The translations under genes were made by a program, and so were the position numbers. A stretch of DNA of 64,000 nucleotides, taken from contig JADHUV010000008.1 of the NCBI GenBank assembly GCA_016784355.1, positions 1 to 64,000 of the forward strand, written 5' to 3'. The notes beneath the pieces are model-generated. The model did no database searches, had not been told where the DNA came from, and was given only the letters and a program-made list of their open reading frames with translations. The stretch's first letter is position 1. Every line of letters starts with the position of its first letter. Below, piece after piece: positions 6,815-17,908 of the stretch. The stretch is from Nitrospira sp. (lineage in GTDB: Bacteria; Nitrospirota; Thermodesulfovibrionia; UBA6902).

Positions 6815-7722
6815 ATTCCTGTACTCAAATATCTATCTCCACGATCAGGAAATATAACAACGACGTTTTTTCCACTGCCCAGTCTTGCGGCTACCTGCAG
6901 TGCTGCTACAGCGGCGGCACCTGAAGAGATGCCGACTAGCAGACTCTCTTCTTTGGCCAGTCTGCGGGCCATTGTAAACGCGGCTTCATCGCTTATCGGA
7001 ATTACTTCATCATATATTTTTGTATTTAATATCCCAGGATAAAAACCGGCTCCAAGCCCGGCAAGTTGATGCGGGCCCGGATCTCCACCGGAAAGAACTG
7101 GTGACCCCTCAGGCTCGACCGCGGTAATCCAGATCCCGGGATTATGCTGCCTCAACACTTCTCCAACACCGGTAATAGTACCACCTGTACCGACACCTGC
7201 TACAAAGCTGTCAATTGCATTGCCCCGATCATTGATAATCTCCAGCGCGGTTGTTTTTCTGTGCATATCCGGATTAGCAGGATTTTCAAACTGCATCGGC
7301 ATATAATAATCAGGATGTTTTTTCAATATTCGCTCGGCTTCCTCCACTGCGCCCAGCATTCCCCTTTCTCCGGGAGTAAGCACGAGTTCGGCCCCATAAG
7401 CGCAGAGCAGTTGACGCCTCTCAATGGACATTGTCTCCGACATAGTCAGAATCAGACGGTAACCCTTCAATGCAGCCACCAGAGCAAGTCCTATGCCGGT
7501 ATTCCCGCTGGTTGGTTCTATTATTGTACCCCCGGATTTCAGAGTACCCTGAAGTTCCGCGACCTCAATCATGTTGAGGGCAATACGGTCTTTCACTGAA
7601 CCCCCGGGATTGAAACCCTCAATTTTGGCCCATACCCATGCACTTTCAGATCCTGGCAGATGCCTTAACCTTACAAGCGGAGTATTGCCAATCGACTTAA
7701 GAATACCTGATGCTGATTTCAT
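6781..7722 (-). CDS. cysK: Cysteine synthase (O-acetylserine sulfhydrylase)
   Basis: This 313-residue enzyme would make cysteine from O-acetylserine and sulfide using PLP. Visible motifs are IGNTPLVRL at the N-terminus, the PLP-lysine in NPGGSVKDR (about residue 44), TSGNTG, the phosphate-binding GVGTGGTITG and the C-terminal GISSGAAA. CysM-type sulfhydrylases have a similar layout, so the exact donor is not certain. The start at 7722 has no obvious ribosome-binding site but is preceded by a tandem TTAATTAAG repeat at 7723-7742. Confidence 0.9.
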   Translation of the reverse strand: MKSASGILKSIGNTPLVRLRHLPGSESAWVWAKIEGFNPGGSVKDRIALNMIEVAELQGTLKSGGTIIEPTSGNTGIGLALVAALKGYRLILTMSETMSIERRQLLCAYGAELVLTPGERGMLGAVEEAERILKKHPDYYMPMQFENPANPDMHRKTTALEIINDRGNAIDSFVAGVGTGGTITGVGEVLRQHNPGIWITAVEPEGSPVLSGGDPGPHQLAGLGAGFYPGILNTKIYDEVIPISDEAAFTMARRLAKEESLLVGISSGAAAVAALQVAARLGSGKNVVVIFPDRGDRYLSTGIYSESSTASLS

Positions 7723-7906
7723 CTTAATTAACCTTAATTAAATTTCATGAATTATAACACAGGATTTCCTGATATCCTCAATAATATGCTCTTTAGGTCT
7801 TGAATTCTGTGTAGAAAAATATGGATATAAGATTTATTTTATTGACACCAGTTATTAATCATGTTATAAACCTGTACAAAGTCCATTAACGGAGGGGGGG
7901 AATATT
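7723..7906. other. Divergent intergenic region
   Basis: The minus-strand side carries two tandem copies of TTAATTAAG directly before cysK, a possible regulator site. The plus-strand side ends in ACGGAGGGGGGAATATT, an over-long purine-rich ribosome-binding site for the gene at 7907. No convincing -35/-10 pair stands out. Confidence 0.3.
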
Positions 7907-8218
7907 ATGAGTCCACTTTCAAAAAAGATAGTAAAATATCAGGCAAGTATAGTTTTAAATGATAAATGCTGCAGAGGAACCATAGAAAATCTATCTGCAA
8001 AAAACATCTATCTCAACACCGCTTCCAATATTCAGGAAATAATGAATGCTACTGAATTTAAGCTTGAGTTTCAGCCTGATTCAGGAGAAAAAATGGATCT
8101 GAACTGTAGAGTCACAAATGCCTATCGCATACCTCCTTACGGCATTACTAGCAGTGTTTCCATGGAGATTATAGAGCCATCGTCCTCTTACCGGGATTTT
8201 TTTAACGCTCTTATTTAG
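7907..8218 (+). CDS. PilZ-like small protein
   Basis: The 103-residue protein has the size and strand pattern of a single PilZ domain (GTIENLSAKNIYLNTAS; MDLNCRVTNAYR; SVSMEIIEP). The usual RxxxR and DxSxxG motifs are weak: an N-L-S pattern occurs at the second motif, while the first is missing. It may be a degenerate PilZ that no longer binds c-di-GMP. The ribosome-binding site GGAGGGGGG is strong. It forms a tandem pair with the gene at 8287. Confidence 0.6.
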   Translation: MSPLSKKIVKYQASIVLNDKCCRGTIENLSAKNIYLNTASNIQEIMNATEFKLEFQPDSGEKMDLNCRVTNAYRIPPYGITSSVSMEIIEPSSSYRDFFNALI

Positions 8219-8286
8219 AATCTCCTCTAGCAGCGCTATTTTTTTGGCGTATCTTTTTCCCCGCTAAATCAGGTAAATTATCACCT

Positions 8287-8592
8287 GTGAAAACACGAGC
8301 CCACAAAAGAATAAATATAAATCAGGATGTACATTTTAGACATCGTGATAAAACTCATGTAGGAAGTATAATGAACATTTCAGAAAACGGCATGCTTATA
8401 AAGACACATGACAATGTACTTCCGCTTGACCTTGAGATGGACATAGTCATAGCTAACAGAGACAGCACTATGTCGATACCAGTAAAGCTTAATAAATTTA
8501 TTATCTCCCCGGACTATAATGACTCTATCGGAGTTGAGATCCTGAATCCACCGGAGGAATTTCTGGATTTCGTACGGAGCTTTAGCATTTAA
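8287..8592 (+). CDS. PilZ domain protein
   Basis: This 101-residue protein begins at GTG (8287) with KTRAHKRININQDVHF, an RxxxR-like motif, and has NISENGMLIKT as the second PilZ motif (N-x-S-x-x-G). It likely binds c-di-GMP. No clear ribosome-binding site precedes the GTG, so the start could be wrong by a few codons. It lies 68 bases after the weaker PilZ-like gene, and both precede the haem sensor at 8742. Confidence 0.75.
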   Translation: MKTRAHKRININQDVHFRHRDKTHVGSIMNISENGMLIKTHDNVLPLDLEMDIVIANRDSTMSIPVKLNKFIISPDYNDSIGVEILNPPEEFLDFVRSFSI

Positions 8593-8741
8593 TTCAGCAT
8601 CCCTAACTCTTCCCAACCTCATCTGAACGACTATCTCAATGGGCAGAAACACCTGCTGATCTCAGAGAAGATTTACTTATCAAAATCAAGAGTACTATTT
8701 TATTACATGAGTGGTTACTATTTAAATGGGCAAAAGAATCA

Positions 8742-9728
8742 GTGAAAAAGCCAATAATACTGGTAATAATCTTGTGGACTACTGTAGTGAGCAGTACTTA
8801 TTTCTGGATTCAGCTGGAAAAAAAGCAGGAACGTGAAACACTTGCACATGATACTGCACATGCATTTTTTCAGCAACTAGTTCATACAAGACTATGGAAT
8901 GCCAATCATGGCGGGGTATATGTTCCTGTTACTGATACGCTAAAACCAAATCCCTACCTCACAGACGATCCTTTGAGGGATCTCTCTACTATGCAGGGCC
9001 TGCGCCTTACCAAGATAAACCCTGCCTATATGACCCGATTAATAGCAGAAATAGCGGCTGTCAGCGACGGAGTTAAATTTCATATAACTAGTCTTAACCC
9101 CATCAGGCCGGAAAACAGGGCTATGGAGTGGGAAGCAGAGTGGCTCAGGTCATTTGAAGATGGTAAATTAGAGCAGGGCGCATTCTTCAATACTGAAAAG
9201 GGTCATGAGTTTAGATATATGGCGCCACTGTTTGTTAAGGATGCATGTATGAAGTGCCATGCGAAACAGGGCTATAAGTCCGGAGATGTCAGAGGCGGCA
9301 TTAGTGTAACGTTACCTTATATTGCTCCGTCAGGACTTGCGAACCTGTCTGCAAGCTACAGCATAGTTCTTCTAAGCGGCATATTGCTTATAGGGCTAGG
9401 AGGGGGCATCATTGATAAAAAACATACTCGTTTAATTCAGACAAACAAAAAACTGAATTATGAGATCGAAGAAAGAAAAAAGGTTGAAGCGGAAAAATCC
9501 TTGATCATTGAGGACCTTACGCTTGCCGTTGAAAAGATCAAAGCCTTAAGCGGTATAGTTCCTATCTGTATGTACTGCAAGCAGATTAGAGATGATAAAG
9601 GCTACTGGAATCAACTGGAAGCTTTCATTTCTGAACACTCAAAAGCAGAATTCAGCCACAGCATCTGCCCCTCCTGCATGGAGATTCACTATCCGGATAT
9701 TGCCGGGGAGGCACAAGAAAAAGATTGA
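8742..9728 (+). CDS. Membrane sensor with DUF3365 haem domain and C-terminal cysteine domain
   Basis: The 328-residue protein starts at GTG. It has an N-terminal membrane segment (residues 4-20) and then a periplasmic Tll0287-like DUF3365 region ending in a c-type haem motif, CMKCH, near residue 168. A second membrane segment (about 206-224) and a coiled coil follow. The final 55 residues (GIVPICMYCKQIRDDKGYW to HSICPSCMEIHYPD) form the CxxC...CxxC domain often found at the C-terminus of response regulators and kinases. No kinase or cyclase domain is present, so output must go through a partner. It may sense redox state or a diatomic ligand. Confidence 0.8.
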   Translation: MKKPIILVIILWTTVVSSTYFWIQLEKKQERETLAHDTAHAFFQQLVHTRLWNANHGGVYVPVTDTLKPNPYLTDDPLRDLSTMQGLRLTKINPAYMTRLIAEIAAVSDGVKFHITSLNPIRPENRAMEWEAEWLRSFEDGKLEQGAFFNTEKGHEFRYMAPLFVKDACMKCHAKQGYKSGDVRGGISVTLPYIAPSGLANLSASYSIVLLSGILLIGLGGGIIDKKHTRLIQTNKKLNYEIEERKKVEAEKSLIIEDLTLAVEKIKALSGIVPICMYCKQIRDDKGYWNQLEAFISEHSKAEFSHSICPSCMEIHYPDIAGEAQEKD

Positions 9729-9731
9729 CGG

Positions 9732-10757
9732 TCAGATGTTTTCAGCGATCTCTTTTACCAGTTTTTCAGTATCTTCCCACCCGAGACAAGGATCAGTGAT
9801 TGACTGCCCGAAAACACCGCCGGCTATATCCTGCCGTCCCTCCACAAGATAACTCTCAATCATAAAGCCCTTTACAATCTTACCGATTTCCTTATTATCT
9901 TTCATTAACTTCAAGACATGCATGGCGATACTCGGCTGTTTATGGTAGTCTTTGCCGGAATTGGCATGATTTGTATCAATAATGATTGCAGGATTCTCAA
10001 GACCGCGTTTTTCGTATCTCCTTATGACTGCCATAATATTTTTCTCATCATAATTGGATATGTTGTTTCCTTGATAATCTACAGCACCTCTAAGTATACA
10101 ATGCGTATAAGCATTGCCTGATGTTTCTACCTCAAAACCATTATATGCAAACACATGCGAGGACTGAGCCGCCTCAACCGCATTAAGCATTACACTGAAA
10201 TCTCCACCTGTAGGGTTTTTCATGCCTACGGGCACAGCAGCTCCGCTGCATGTAAGGCGATGCTGCTGGTTTTCAACCGACCTGGCCCCTACTGCAACAT
10301 AACTCAGAACATCATCCACATATGGATAATTGCCGGGGTAAAGCATTTCATCAGCAATCGGCAGTCCGCATTCCTCCAGAACCCTTATATGAAGATGCCT
10401 GATGGCCTTGATTCCCTCACACATATCAGGCTTCTGCTGCGGATCAGGCTGATACAGCATTCCCTTGTAGCCCTTACCTGTAGTTCTTGGTTTATTGGTA
10501 TATATGCGGGCCATTAATATCAGCCTGTCTTTGACCTCTGCCTGCAATGCCGAGAGTCTCTTAACATATTCCATTATAGCCTCTTCATTATCAGCGGAAC
10601 AGGGGCCTATAACAAGAATAAATTTTTCGCTCCTTCCATCAAAGACCATCTTGACTTCGTCATCAATTTTTTTCTTGACTGCAATGCCCTTCTGCGAAAG
10701 AGGCAACGTTTTTTTAATCTCTTCAGGTTCAGGCAGTTTCCGTATATATTTCAGCAT
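9732..10757 (-). CDS. aroG: 3-deoxy-7-phosphoheptulonate synthase (DAHP synthase)
   Basis: This 341-residue enzyme matches class I AroFGH DAHP synthases. It condenses phosphoenolpyruvate and erythrose 4-phosphate in the first step of the shikimate pathway. Motifs include VIGPCSADN, ARIYTNKPRTTGKGYKG, ARSVENQQHR, VGMKNPTGG and IIDTNHANSGKD. Feedback specificity for Phe, Tyr or Trp cannot be read safely. It converges on the haem-sensor gene with a gap of three bases, so no separate terminator is evident between them. Confidence 0.93.
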   Translation of the reverse strand: MLKYIRKLPEPEEIKKTLPLSQKGIAVKKKIDDEVKMVFDGRSEKFILVIGPCSADNEEAIMEYVKRLSALQAEVKDRLILMARIYTNKPRTTGKGYKGMLYQPDPQQKPDMCEGIKAIRHLHIRVLEECGLPIADEMLYPGNYPYVDDVLSYVAVGARSVENQQHRLTCSGAAVPVGMKNPTGGDFSVMLNAVEAAQSSHVFAYNGFEVETSGNAYTHCILRGAVDYQGNNISNYDEKNIMAVIRRYEKRGLENPAIIIDTNHANSGKDYHKQPSIAMHVLKLMKDNKEIGKIVKGFMIESYLVEGRQDIAGGVFGQSITDPCLGWEDTEKLVKEIAENI

Positions 10758-10894
10758 TACTTATCCCTTCCTTCTAAATTGTGTGACTCTCGTACCAGGC
10801 CGCTTCTGCAGTTGATCATAAAGTACTGAGTTAGCAAGTTAATCACGACAGGTCTTTAATTTTAAACGAGATGAAAAAATATTGCCCGTCACTA

Positions 10895-10929
10895 ATAAAA
10901 AAAACCCCTGCTAATTTGCAGGGGGTTTG
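10895..10929 (-). terminator. Rho-independent terminator of the PEP-CTERM gene
   Basis: A stem of AACCCCCTGC/GCAGGGGTT type with loop AAATTA is followed on the minus strand by a run of eight T. It lies 43 bases beyond the stop of the PEP-CTERM gene and on the same strand. Confidence 0.85.
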
Positions 10930-10971
10930 AAATGAATTGAATTGAAAATCCTGAATCAATACAAAAGTAAA

Positions 10972-11850
10972 TCAGCTTCTACGACTTCTTCTAAGCACGC
11001 CCAGTCCTGCCAGTCCTGCACCGAGCAGTATAATTGTGCCCGGCTCCGGCACAGGGTTTACGCTGCTGCCGCCATTAATTGCAGGAATAACCATATCAAG
11101 AGTTATTTGGTCATTACCGCATTCCATTGTCCAAACCATATGCAGCGCGTCCCATTCATTTAAATCCATTAAGGATAAATCAATAATCATCTCTATTGCA
11201 TAGCGACCCTGAAATTCGGAATAGCTGAAGTTCGAACCGAGATCCACTGAATCATCATATGATTTTACAGCCCATGGATCTGACACATGGTTCCAGTCTT
11301 CTGTCACATCATTGTAATTCCAGGTAAGCGGGTCTTCCCACTGCAGGTTGCCGCTGACAAGAAGCCCGGCACCGGGAGTCGGATTATAAGTACTATGCAC
11401 ATCGGTGTTACGTGTTGTCACGGCATACTCATAGGTGCCGTCACCGCCTATATCAAAACCGACATCTCCAGAATCATACCAGTATTTTTCCTTACTCTGA
11501 TTCCAGTCATCGTAGCCGTATGAGCTGTTGTTGTATCTCCAGGGATCTTTTGAACCGGCCTGAGAAAGGCCTGTCACTATAGCCGCATACAACTTGCTGC
11601 TGCCACCCGTAGTGACTATGGACATATATGCGGCCTCAGCATCAAACGCCTGGCCGCCATAACCAGGACCAACCTGCCCGGCATCGTTCAGCAAATAATC
11701 TTCTTCAACATACTGAGTACCAGCCGGTGCGGATGTGGGTGACCAGGCACCAGGTCTTACCCCCCAGTCATCCAGAAATAAAGCTGCATCAGCTCCAGTG
11801 GCCATCAAAAGTATCATAGCGGCTATCATTAACATTTTATATTTTTTCAC
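10972..11850 (-). CDS. PEP-CTERM sorting-domain protein
   Basis: The 292-residue protein has a signal peptide (residues 1-22, ending ADA) and a C-terminal VPEPGTIILLGAGLAGLGVL helix followed by RRSRR. This is the PEP-CTERM signal recognised by exosortase in bacteria making exopolysaccharide. The body is rich in Asp, Tyr, Trp, Gly and Ser with repeated Y-W and D-D patches and shows no known enzyme motif. It probably ends up at the cell surface or in the matrix. No exosortase is in the window. Confidence 0.88.
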   Translation of the reverse strand: MKKYKMLMIAAMILLMATGADAALFLDDWGVRPGAWSPTSAPAGTQYVEEDYLLNDAGQVGPGYGGQAFDAEAAYMSIVTTGGSSKLYAAIVTGLSQAGSKDPWRYNNSSYGYDDWNQSKEKYWYDSGDVGFDIGGDGTYEYAVTTRNTDVHSTYNPTPGAGLLVSGNLQWEDPLTWNYNDVTEDWNHVSDPWAVKSYDDSVDLGSNFSYSEFQGRYAIEMIIDLSLMDLNEWDALHMVWTMECGNDQITLDMVIPAINGGSSVNPVPEPGTIILLGAGLAGLGVLRRSRRS

Positions 11851-12075
11851 TTGTAACCTCCAGTTTCCATTTATGAATCAAATTGCTTACAGCTATATAG
11901 TATGCAATTTCTTTGCCAGACATCAAGTGCATGTATTTTAACGATTCTGCTTTTTATACGGCGCATAAAAGTGTAAATAAATTCGACACCATGCTTTGTT
12001 TGTCGATAATCATTACACACGATGGGTTTTGCTAACGCATACTGTACATATAATATGCTTGTACATCTAGATTAG
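11851..12075. other. Intergenic, upstream of the PEP-CTERM gene
   Basis: A GGAGGT sequence (minus strand, about 11855) precedes the PEP-CTERM start. The rest is AT-rich and shows no further supported feature. Confidence 0.3.
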
Positions 12076-12792
12076 TTACTTCGCTAATATTCCCAGCACT
12101 TCATCCGTATATTGATCGTTACTATTATATATGCAAAGAGGACTGATAATCTTTAACCATACACCTGAACCCTTTACAGCCTCAACTAAAACCATTTTGG
12201 CCTCTTCCCCCGCCCTTGAATGAATAAACTGCATTCTTTTCGGCTCCAGGTTTACGCTTCGCAGCTCAGTGATTAGCTCTGCAAGCCTGAACGGATGATA
12301 TACTATAAAAAACCTTCCGGAATGATTCAAGAGATATGCAGCACTCTCTACCAGTTCAGCAAGCGTAATCTCAATCTCATGTCTTGCGATAGATCTTTCA
12401 CTGCCCACACTTATACGACCTGTTGTAACTTGTCTGAAAGGCGGGTTTGAATAAACAAAATCAAAACTGTTTGTGGGATATAAATCCCTGAGATCTTTTA
12501 TGTTTTTCCTTAGAACCTCTATGCGACTCTCAAGTCCATTCAGGCATATATTGCGAGATGCTCGCTCGGCAAGGGCATCCTGAAGCTCAATGGCTGTCAA
12601 CCTGACACCCTTGAGTCTTCGTGCAAGAAGTATTGATATTACCCCTGAACCAGTTCCGAACTCTATTCCTCTGGCATCTTTACGCACCCTTATAAAGTTC
12701 TCAAGCAGGACCGCATCAATACTGAACCGGTATCCGCTTCTTGCCTGGTATATTTCGGCACCCTTTATTGTATCAAGCGTTTCCCTTTTCAT
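12076..12792 (-). CDS. TrmN6-like tRNA adenine-N6 methyltransferase
   Basis: This 238-residue SAM-dependent methyltransferase has GIEFGTGSGVISILLA (motif I, SAM binding), AIEL (motif II) and the NPPF catalytic tetrapeptide in YSNPPFRQ that marks N6-adenine or amino-group methylation. The N-terminal text YRFSIDAVLLENFI matches the YfiC/TrmN6 family, which modifies A37 of tRNA-Val; the tRNA target here is inferred. It lies downstream of the atp operon and gph in the same direction. Confidence 0.75.
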   Translation of the reverse strand: MKRETLDTIKGAEIYQARSGYRFSIDAVLLENFIRVRKDARGIEFGTGSGVISILLARRLKGVRLTAIELQDALAERASRNICLNGLESRIEVLRKNIKDLRDLYPTNSFDFVYSNPPFRQVTTGRISVGSERSIARHEIEITLAELVESAAYLLNHSGRFFIVYHPFRLAELITELRSVNLEPKRMQFIHSRAGEEAKMVLVEAVKGSGVWLKIISPLCIYNSNDQYTDEVLGILAK

Positions 12793-12836
12793 TATTTTTT
12801 ATATTGAAATGCGCTTGCACGCTAATAAAAGACTTC

Positions 12837-13481
12837 TCACAGTTGATTTATGATCTCTGAAATTGCATCGAACCGGTCAAGCACGTAAGTCGCATTCATA
12901 AGCATTTCCCGAGGCCTGAATCCATAAGTCACGGCTATCACATTGACCCCTGCGGCTAGTCCCGCCTCGACATCAAATTCACTGTCGCCAACCATAACCG
13001 CCTGCTCAGGCCGAATCTCATATTTTTTTAGAAGCATTTGGATTGGTACCGGTGATGGCTTTTTCTTTGTCACACTGTCACTTCCGTACACGAGATCGAA
13101 ATATCCCTGCAGGCCAAGATGCGCGATGACCCTTTTAGAATAAACCTCCCGTTTATTTGAGACTACTGCCATTTTATAATCGCTTAATTTCGCAAGAGTG
13201 GCTGTCACACCCGGATACGCAACGGTATTATCAACAAGATGGTGATCATAATACTTCAGGAATCTATCCGTCACTATCTTAATGGCCTGTGGGTTAGAGC
13301 TTTCGGGAGGAAGCAGGGACTCAAGGAGTTTTGATATACCCGACCCTACCATTGCCATTGTCTGCTGCACCGAATAGGGGGTTACTGCAAAGGGCTCAAG
13401 TGCATAATTAATTGCATTGGTTATATCAATTGATGTATCAGCAAGCGTGCCGTCAAGGTCAAATATTATAAGCTTAATCAT
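12837..13481 (-). CDS. gph: HAD-family phosphoglycolate phosphatase-like hydrolase
   Basis: The 214-residue protein shows the HAD motifs in order: IFDLDGTLADT (motif I, nucleophile D8), VVSNK (motif II), the Lys in KKKPSP (motif III) and MVGDSEFDVEAG (motif IV). The cap region is of the small alpha-helical kind seen in phosphoglycolate phosphatases and pyrophosphatases. The substrate is therefore only likely. It starts 27 bases after atpC and may be read through from the atp operon. Confidence 0.8.
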   Translation of the reverse strand: MIKLIIFDLDGTLADTSIDITNAINYALEPFAVTPYSVQQTMAMVGSGISKLLESLLPPESSNPQAIKIVTDRFLKYYDHHLVDNTVAYPGVTATLAKLSDYKMAVVSNKREVYSKRVIAHLGLQGYFDLVYGSDSVTKKKPSPVPIQMLLKKYEIRPEQAVMVGDSEFDVEAGLAAGVNVIAVTYGFRPREMLMNATYVLDRFDAISEIINQL

Positions 13482-13508
13482 ATGAACCGGGCTATCTGCA
13501 GCAAATCA

Positions 13509-13916
13509 TTATGACTGGCGTTTCTCAGCTATCTGAACCCGCTGAAGAGCTCTTTCAAGGGCAGCAGTTGAGCGTGCCTCATCATATTTCCCGGTTTTAT
13601 GCAGGCGGTCTTCTGCTCTTTTCATTGATGCCATGGCCCGCTCTATATCGATATCATCGGATTTCTCAGCGCTGTCAGCAAGAATAACAACCTTATCCGG
13701 ACCAACCTCTGCATATCCCCAGTTGATAAAGAAGTAGCCTGTCTCAGATCCTTTTTTATAACTGAGCATGCCAATGTTCAGGGTAGCAAGAAACGGTATG
13801 TGTTCAGGCAGGACACCGAATTCACCCTCGGTACCTTCGGCCGTTACCTCATCAACCTCGTCAGTGAAAATATGCCCGTCAGGCGTTACAATATCCAGTA
13901 TTAATTTATTCGCCAT
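13509..13916 (-). CDS. atpC: ATP synthase epsilon subunit
   Basis: The 135-residue protein matches AtpC: an N-terminal beta sandwich (LDIVTPDGHIFTDEVDEVTA; GEFGVLPEHIPFLATL) and a C-terminal helical hairpin rich in Ala, Arg and Glu. It is the central-stalk inhibitor and coupling subunit of F1. It is the last atp gene of the operon, 23 bases after atpD. Confidence 0.95.
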   Translation of the reverse strand: MANKLILDIVTPDGHIFTDEVDEVTAEGTEGEFGVLPEHIPFLATLNIGMLSYKKGSETGYFFINWGYAEVGPDKVVILADSAEKSDDIDIERAMASMKRAEDRLHKTGKYDEARSTAALERALQRVQIAEKRQS

Positions 13917-13939
13917 ATTATGTTATTCCCAAAATAGTG

Positions 13940-15358
<1,419 letters not shown>

Positions 15359-15393
15359 CTATATCCTCCAGCATATTTTTCCATATTACTTTT

Positions 15394-16263
15394 CTAATCC
15401 TTTAAGGCCTCTACACCCCCGACAATATCCATTAACTCTCTTGTAATCGTAGCCTGTCTTGCCTTGTTGTAATCAAGGGTAAGAGTGCCGATCATTTCAT
15501 CCGCGTTCTGGGTTGCATTCTCCATAGCCGTCATGCGTGCGGCCTCTTCAGAGGCCTGAGACTCCAGCAGTGCCCTGTAAATCTGGACCTCCACATTTTT
15601 AGGTAGAAGCTGATCAAGGATCGCCTGCTGTGACGGTTCATATAAGTAGATCGGGACAGGTTCATCAGTCTTAACCTGCTCCTCTGAAGCGGCCAGAGGC
15701 ATAAGTCCGGCAACCGTCACATCCTGAATCATGACCGATCTGAAGGTGTTATACACTATCATGACCTCATCTGATTCCTCATTCATATAATGGTTCGCAA
15801 TATCAGCAGCAATCTTCCGGACATCTGCATATACAAGATTACCCGACATGCCGGTCCAAGCCTGACGAACTTTTATATTACGGCGCTTAAAATACTCAGC
15901 GGCCTTTTTCCCAACCGTACATACGCTGACATTAAAACTCTCCGCCCTACGCTCAAGAATCAGCCGCTCAGCAGCCTTCATCACATTAGTATTAAAGGCC
16001 CCGCACAAACCCCTGTCACTGGTAAGGACAAATACCTCAATATTATTCCTCGGGCGCTGGACAAGCATTGGATGCAGGTCTTCAGCATCACCGGATAGAC
16101 CGGCAATTACCTGGGCCATTTTATCAGCATAAGGCCTCATATCCAGCATGCGTGACTGAGCCTTACGGAGCTTTGACGCCGCAACCATCTTCATGGCCTT
16201 GGTAATCTGCCGGGTATTCTTTACGGCGTTGATTCGCCTTTTTATATCACTCAGTGTTGGCAT
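15394..16263 (-). CDS. atpG: ATP synthase gamma subunit
   Basis: The 289-residue protein has both signature ends of the rotor shaft: N-terminal DIKRRINAVKNTRQITKAMK then MVAASKLRKAQ, and C-terminal ASEEAARMTAMENATQNA then LTLDYNKARQATITRE. The middle contains the TSDRGLCGAFN strand. It forms the central stalk of F1 and is transcribed after atpA. Confidence 0.97.
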   Translation of the reverse strand: MPTLSDIKRRINAVKNTRQITKAMKMVAASKLRKAQSRMLDMRPYADKMAQVIAGLSGDAEDLHPMLVQRPRNNIEVFVLTSDRGLCGAFNTNVMKAAERLILERRAESFNVSVCTVGKKAAEYFKRRNIKVRQAWTGMSGNLVYADVRKIAADIANHYMNEESDEVMIVYNTFRSVMIQDVTVAGLMPLAASEEQVKTDEPVPIYLYEPSQQAILDQLLPKNVEVQIYRALLESQASEEAARMTAMENATQNADEMIGTLTLDYNKARQATITRELMDIVGGVEALKD

Positions 16264-16312
16264 ATATTATTTTGAAACACCATCAATTAACATTCGATAT
16301 ATAGCATCTGTC

Positions 16313-17830
16313 TTATGCCTGAAAACCTTTCTTAAATTCTTCTATCGCCTTTGTCAGTCTGTCTATTAATTCATCATCCAGCTTTTTCTTCTCCCGTATG
16401 TCCTGCCTTATGTCATCTTTGGTACCGTGCATAAAGCTTAAAAGCCCTTTCTCAAACTTTTGCACGGACTCAACAGGCACATCATCAAGGAACCCTCTGG
16501 TACCGGCAAAGAGAGCTATTATCTGATCCTCAACAGGGAGTGGCACATACTGATCCTGCTTTAAAAGCTCAACCATCCTGCGCCCTCTCTCGATCTGGGC
16601 TAATGTGGTCTTATCAAGGTCAGATCCAAACTGTGCAAATGCGGCCATCTCTCTGAACTGAGCAAGGTCAAGTCTCAAGGTGCCAGCAACCTGCTTCATT
16701 GCCTTGGTCTGCGCTGCTCCGCCGACCCTGCTGACAGAAAGGCCAACATTGACGGCAGGACGAACACCTGCATAAAAAAGCTCCGGCTCAAGATATATCT
16801 GTCCATCCGTAATAGAAATAACATTTGTGGGAATATAGCCGGATACATCACCGGCCTGTGTCTCAATGATAGGAATAGCTGTAAGCGATCCACCGCCAAG
16901 CTCATCAGAAAGTTTGGCCGACCTCTCAAGAAGCCTGGAATGAAGATAAAAAACATCACCGGGATAGGCCTCACGTCCCGGCGGACGCCTCAGAAGCAGT
17001 GACAACTGCCTGTAGGCTGTAGCCTGCTTACTCAGATCATCATATATAATAAGCGCATGTTTTCCATTGTCACGGAAATACTCGCCTATAGCGCATCCTG
17101 TATAAGGCGCAATGTACTGAAGCGGGGCCGGCTCACTCGCGGTTGAGGAAACAATGATGGTATGTTCAAGCGCCCCTGCCTCTTCAAGCTTTTTGACTGT
17201 ACGTACAACATTCGAGCGTTTCTGACCGATTGCAACGTAAATGCAAATTACGCCACTGCCCTTTTGGTTAATAATGGCATCAAGGGCTATAGCTGTCTTG
17301 CCGGTCTGACGGTCACCGATTATTAACTCACGCTGCCCCCGTCCTATAGGGATCATGGCATCAACCGCCTTCAACCCGGTCTGAAGCGGCTCTCCCACCG
17401 GCTGCCTGTCAATTATACCCGGGGCTATGACATCAACCATCCGGGATTCACTGGAATTAATGGGGCCCTTTCCATCAATAGGCTGTCCGATTGCATTGAC
17501 CGTCCTTCCAAGCAATGCCTCACCGACCGGCACCTCCATAATTTTTCCCGTACGCTTTACTATATTGCCTTCTTTAATAAGCGTATCTTCACCAAAAAGT
17601 ACGGCGCCCACTGAGTCCTGCTCAAGGTTAAGTGCCATTCCAAAGACATTATTAGGGAACTCCAGAAGTTCAGAGGCCATGACATTGTCCAGTCCATAAA
17701 TCTTGGCAATACCATCGCCTACCTTTACTACTGTTCCCACTTCGCTGACATCTACACGTTTTTCAAAATCAGCAATCTGCTTTTTTATAAGTTCACTTAT
17801 CTCTTCCGATTTTAGATCTGTTACATCCAT
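16313..17830 (-). CDS. atpA: ATP synthase alpha subunit
   Basis: This is about 505 residues with the P-loop [11 protein letters not shown] and the alpha signature [14 protein letters not shown]. The frame is open to 17869, but the protein normally begins [11 protein letters not shown]. The ATG at 17830 encodes exactly that and has GGGGGTGA a few bases upstream, so I use it. It forms the non-catalytic nucleotide sites of F1. Confidence 0.97.
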   Translation of the reverse strand: MDVTDLKSEEISELIKKQIADFEKRVDVSEVGTVVKVGDGIAKIYGLDNVMASELLEFPNNVFGMALNLEQDSVGAVLFGEDTLIKEGNIVKRTGKIMEVPVGEALLGRTVNAIGQPIDGKGPINSSESRMVDVIAPGIIDRQPVGEPLQTGLKAVDAMIPIGRGQRELIIGDRQTGKTAIALDAIINQKGSGVICIYVAIGQKRSNVVRTVKKLEEAGALEHTIIVSSTASEPAPLQYIAPYTGCAIGEYFRDNGKHALIIYDDLSKQATAYRQLSLLLRRPPGREAYPGDVFYLHSRLLERSAKLSDELGGGSLTAIPIIETQAGDVSGYIPTNVISITDGQIYLEPELFYAGVRPAVNVGLSVSRVGGAAQTKAMKQVAGTLRLDLAQFREMAAFAQFGSDLDKTTLAQIERGRRMVELLKQDQYVPLPVEDQIIALFAGTRGFLDDVPVESVQKFEKGLLSFMHGTKDDIRQDIREKKKLDDELIDRLTKAIEEFKKGFQA

Positions 17831-17908
17831 CAATTCACCCCCGGTATATAACCAAAACTTAAGAGCCAAACAAAGCGCTTCGCCTAATTATCAGCTCTAA
17901 ATTCCAAT

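Noticed and set aside
16313-17869. Longer start of atpA at 17869
   Set aside because: The extra 13 residues are not part of the family, and the ATG at 17830 has the ribosome-binding site.
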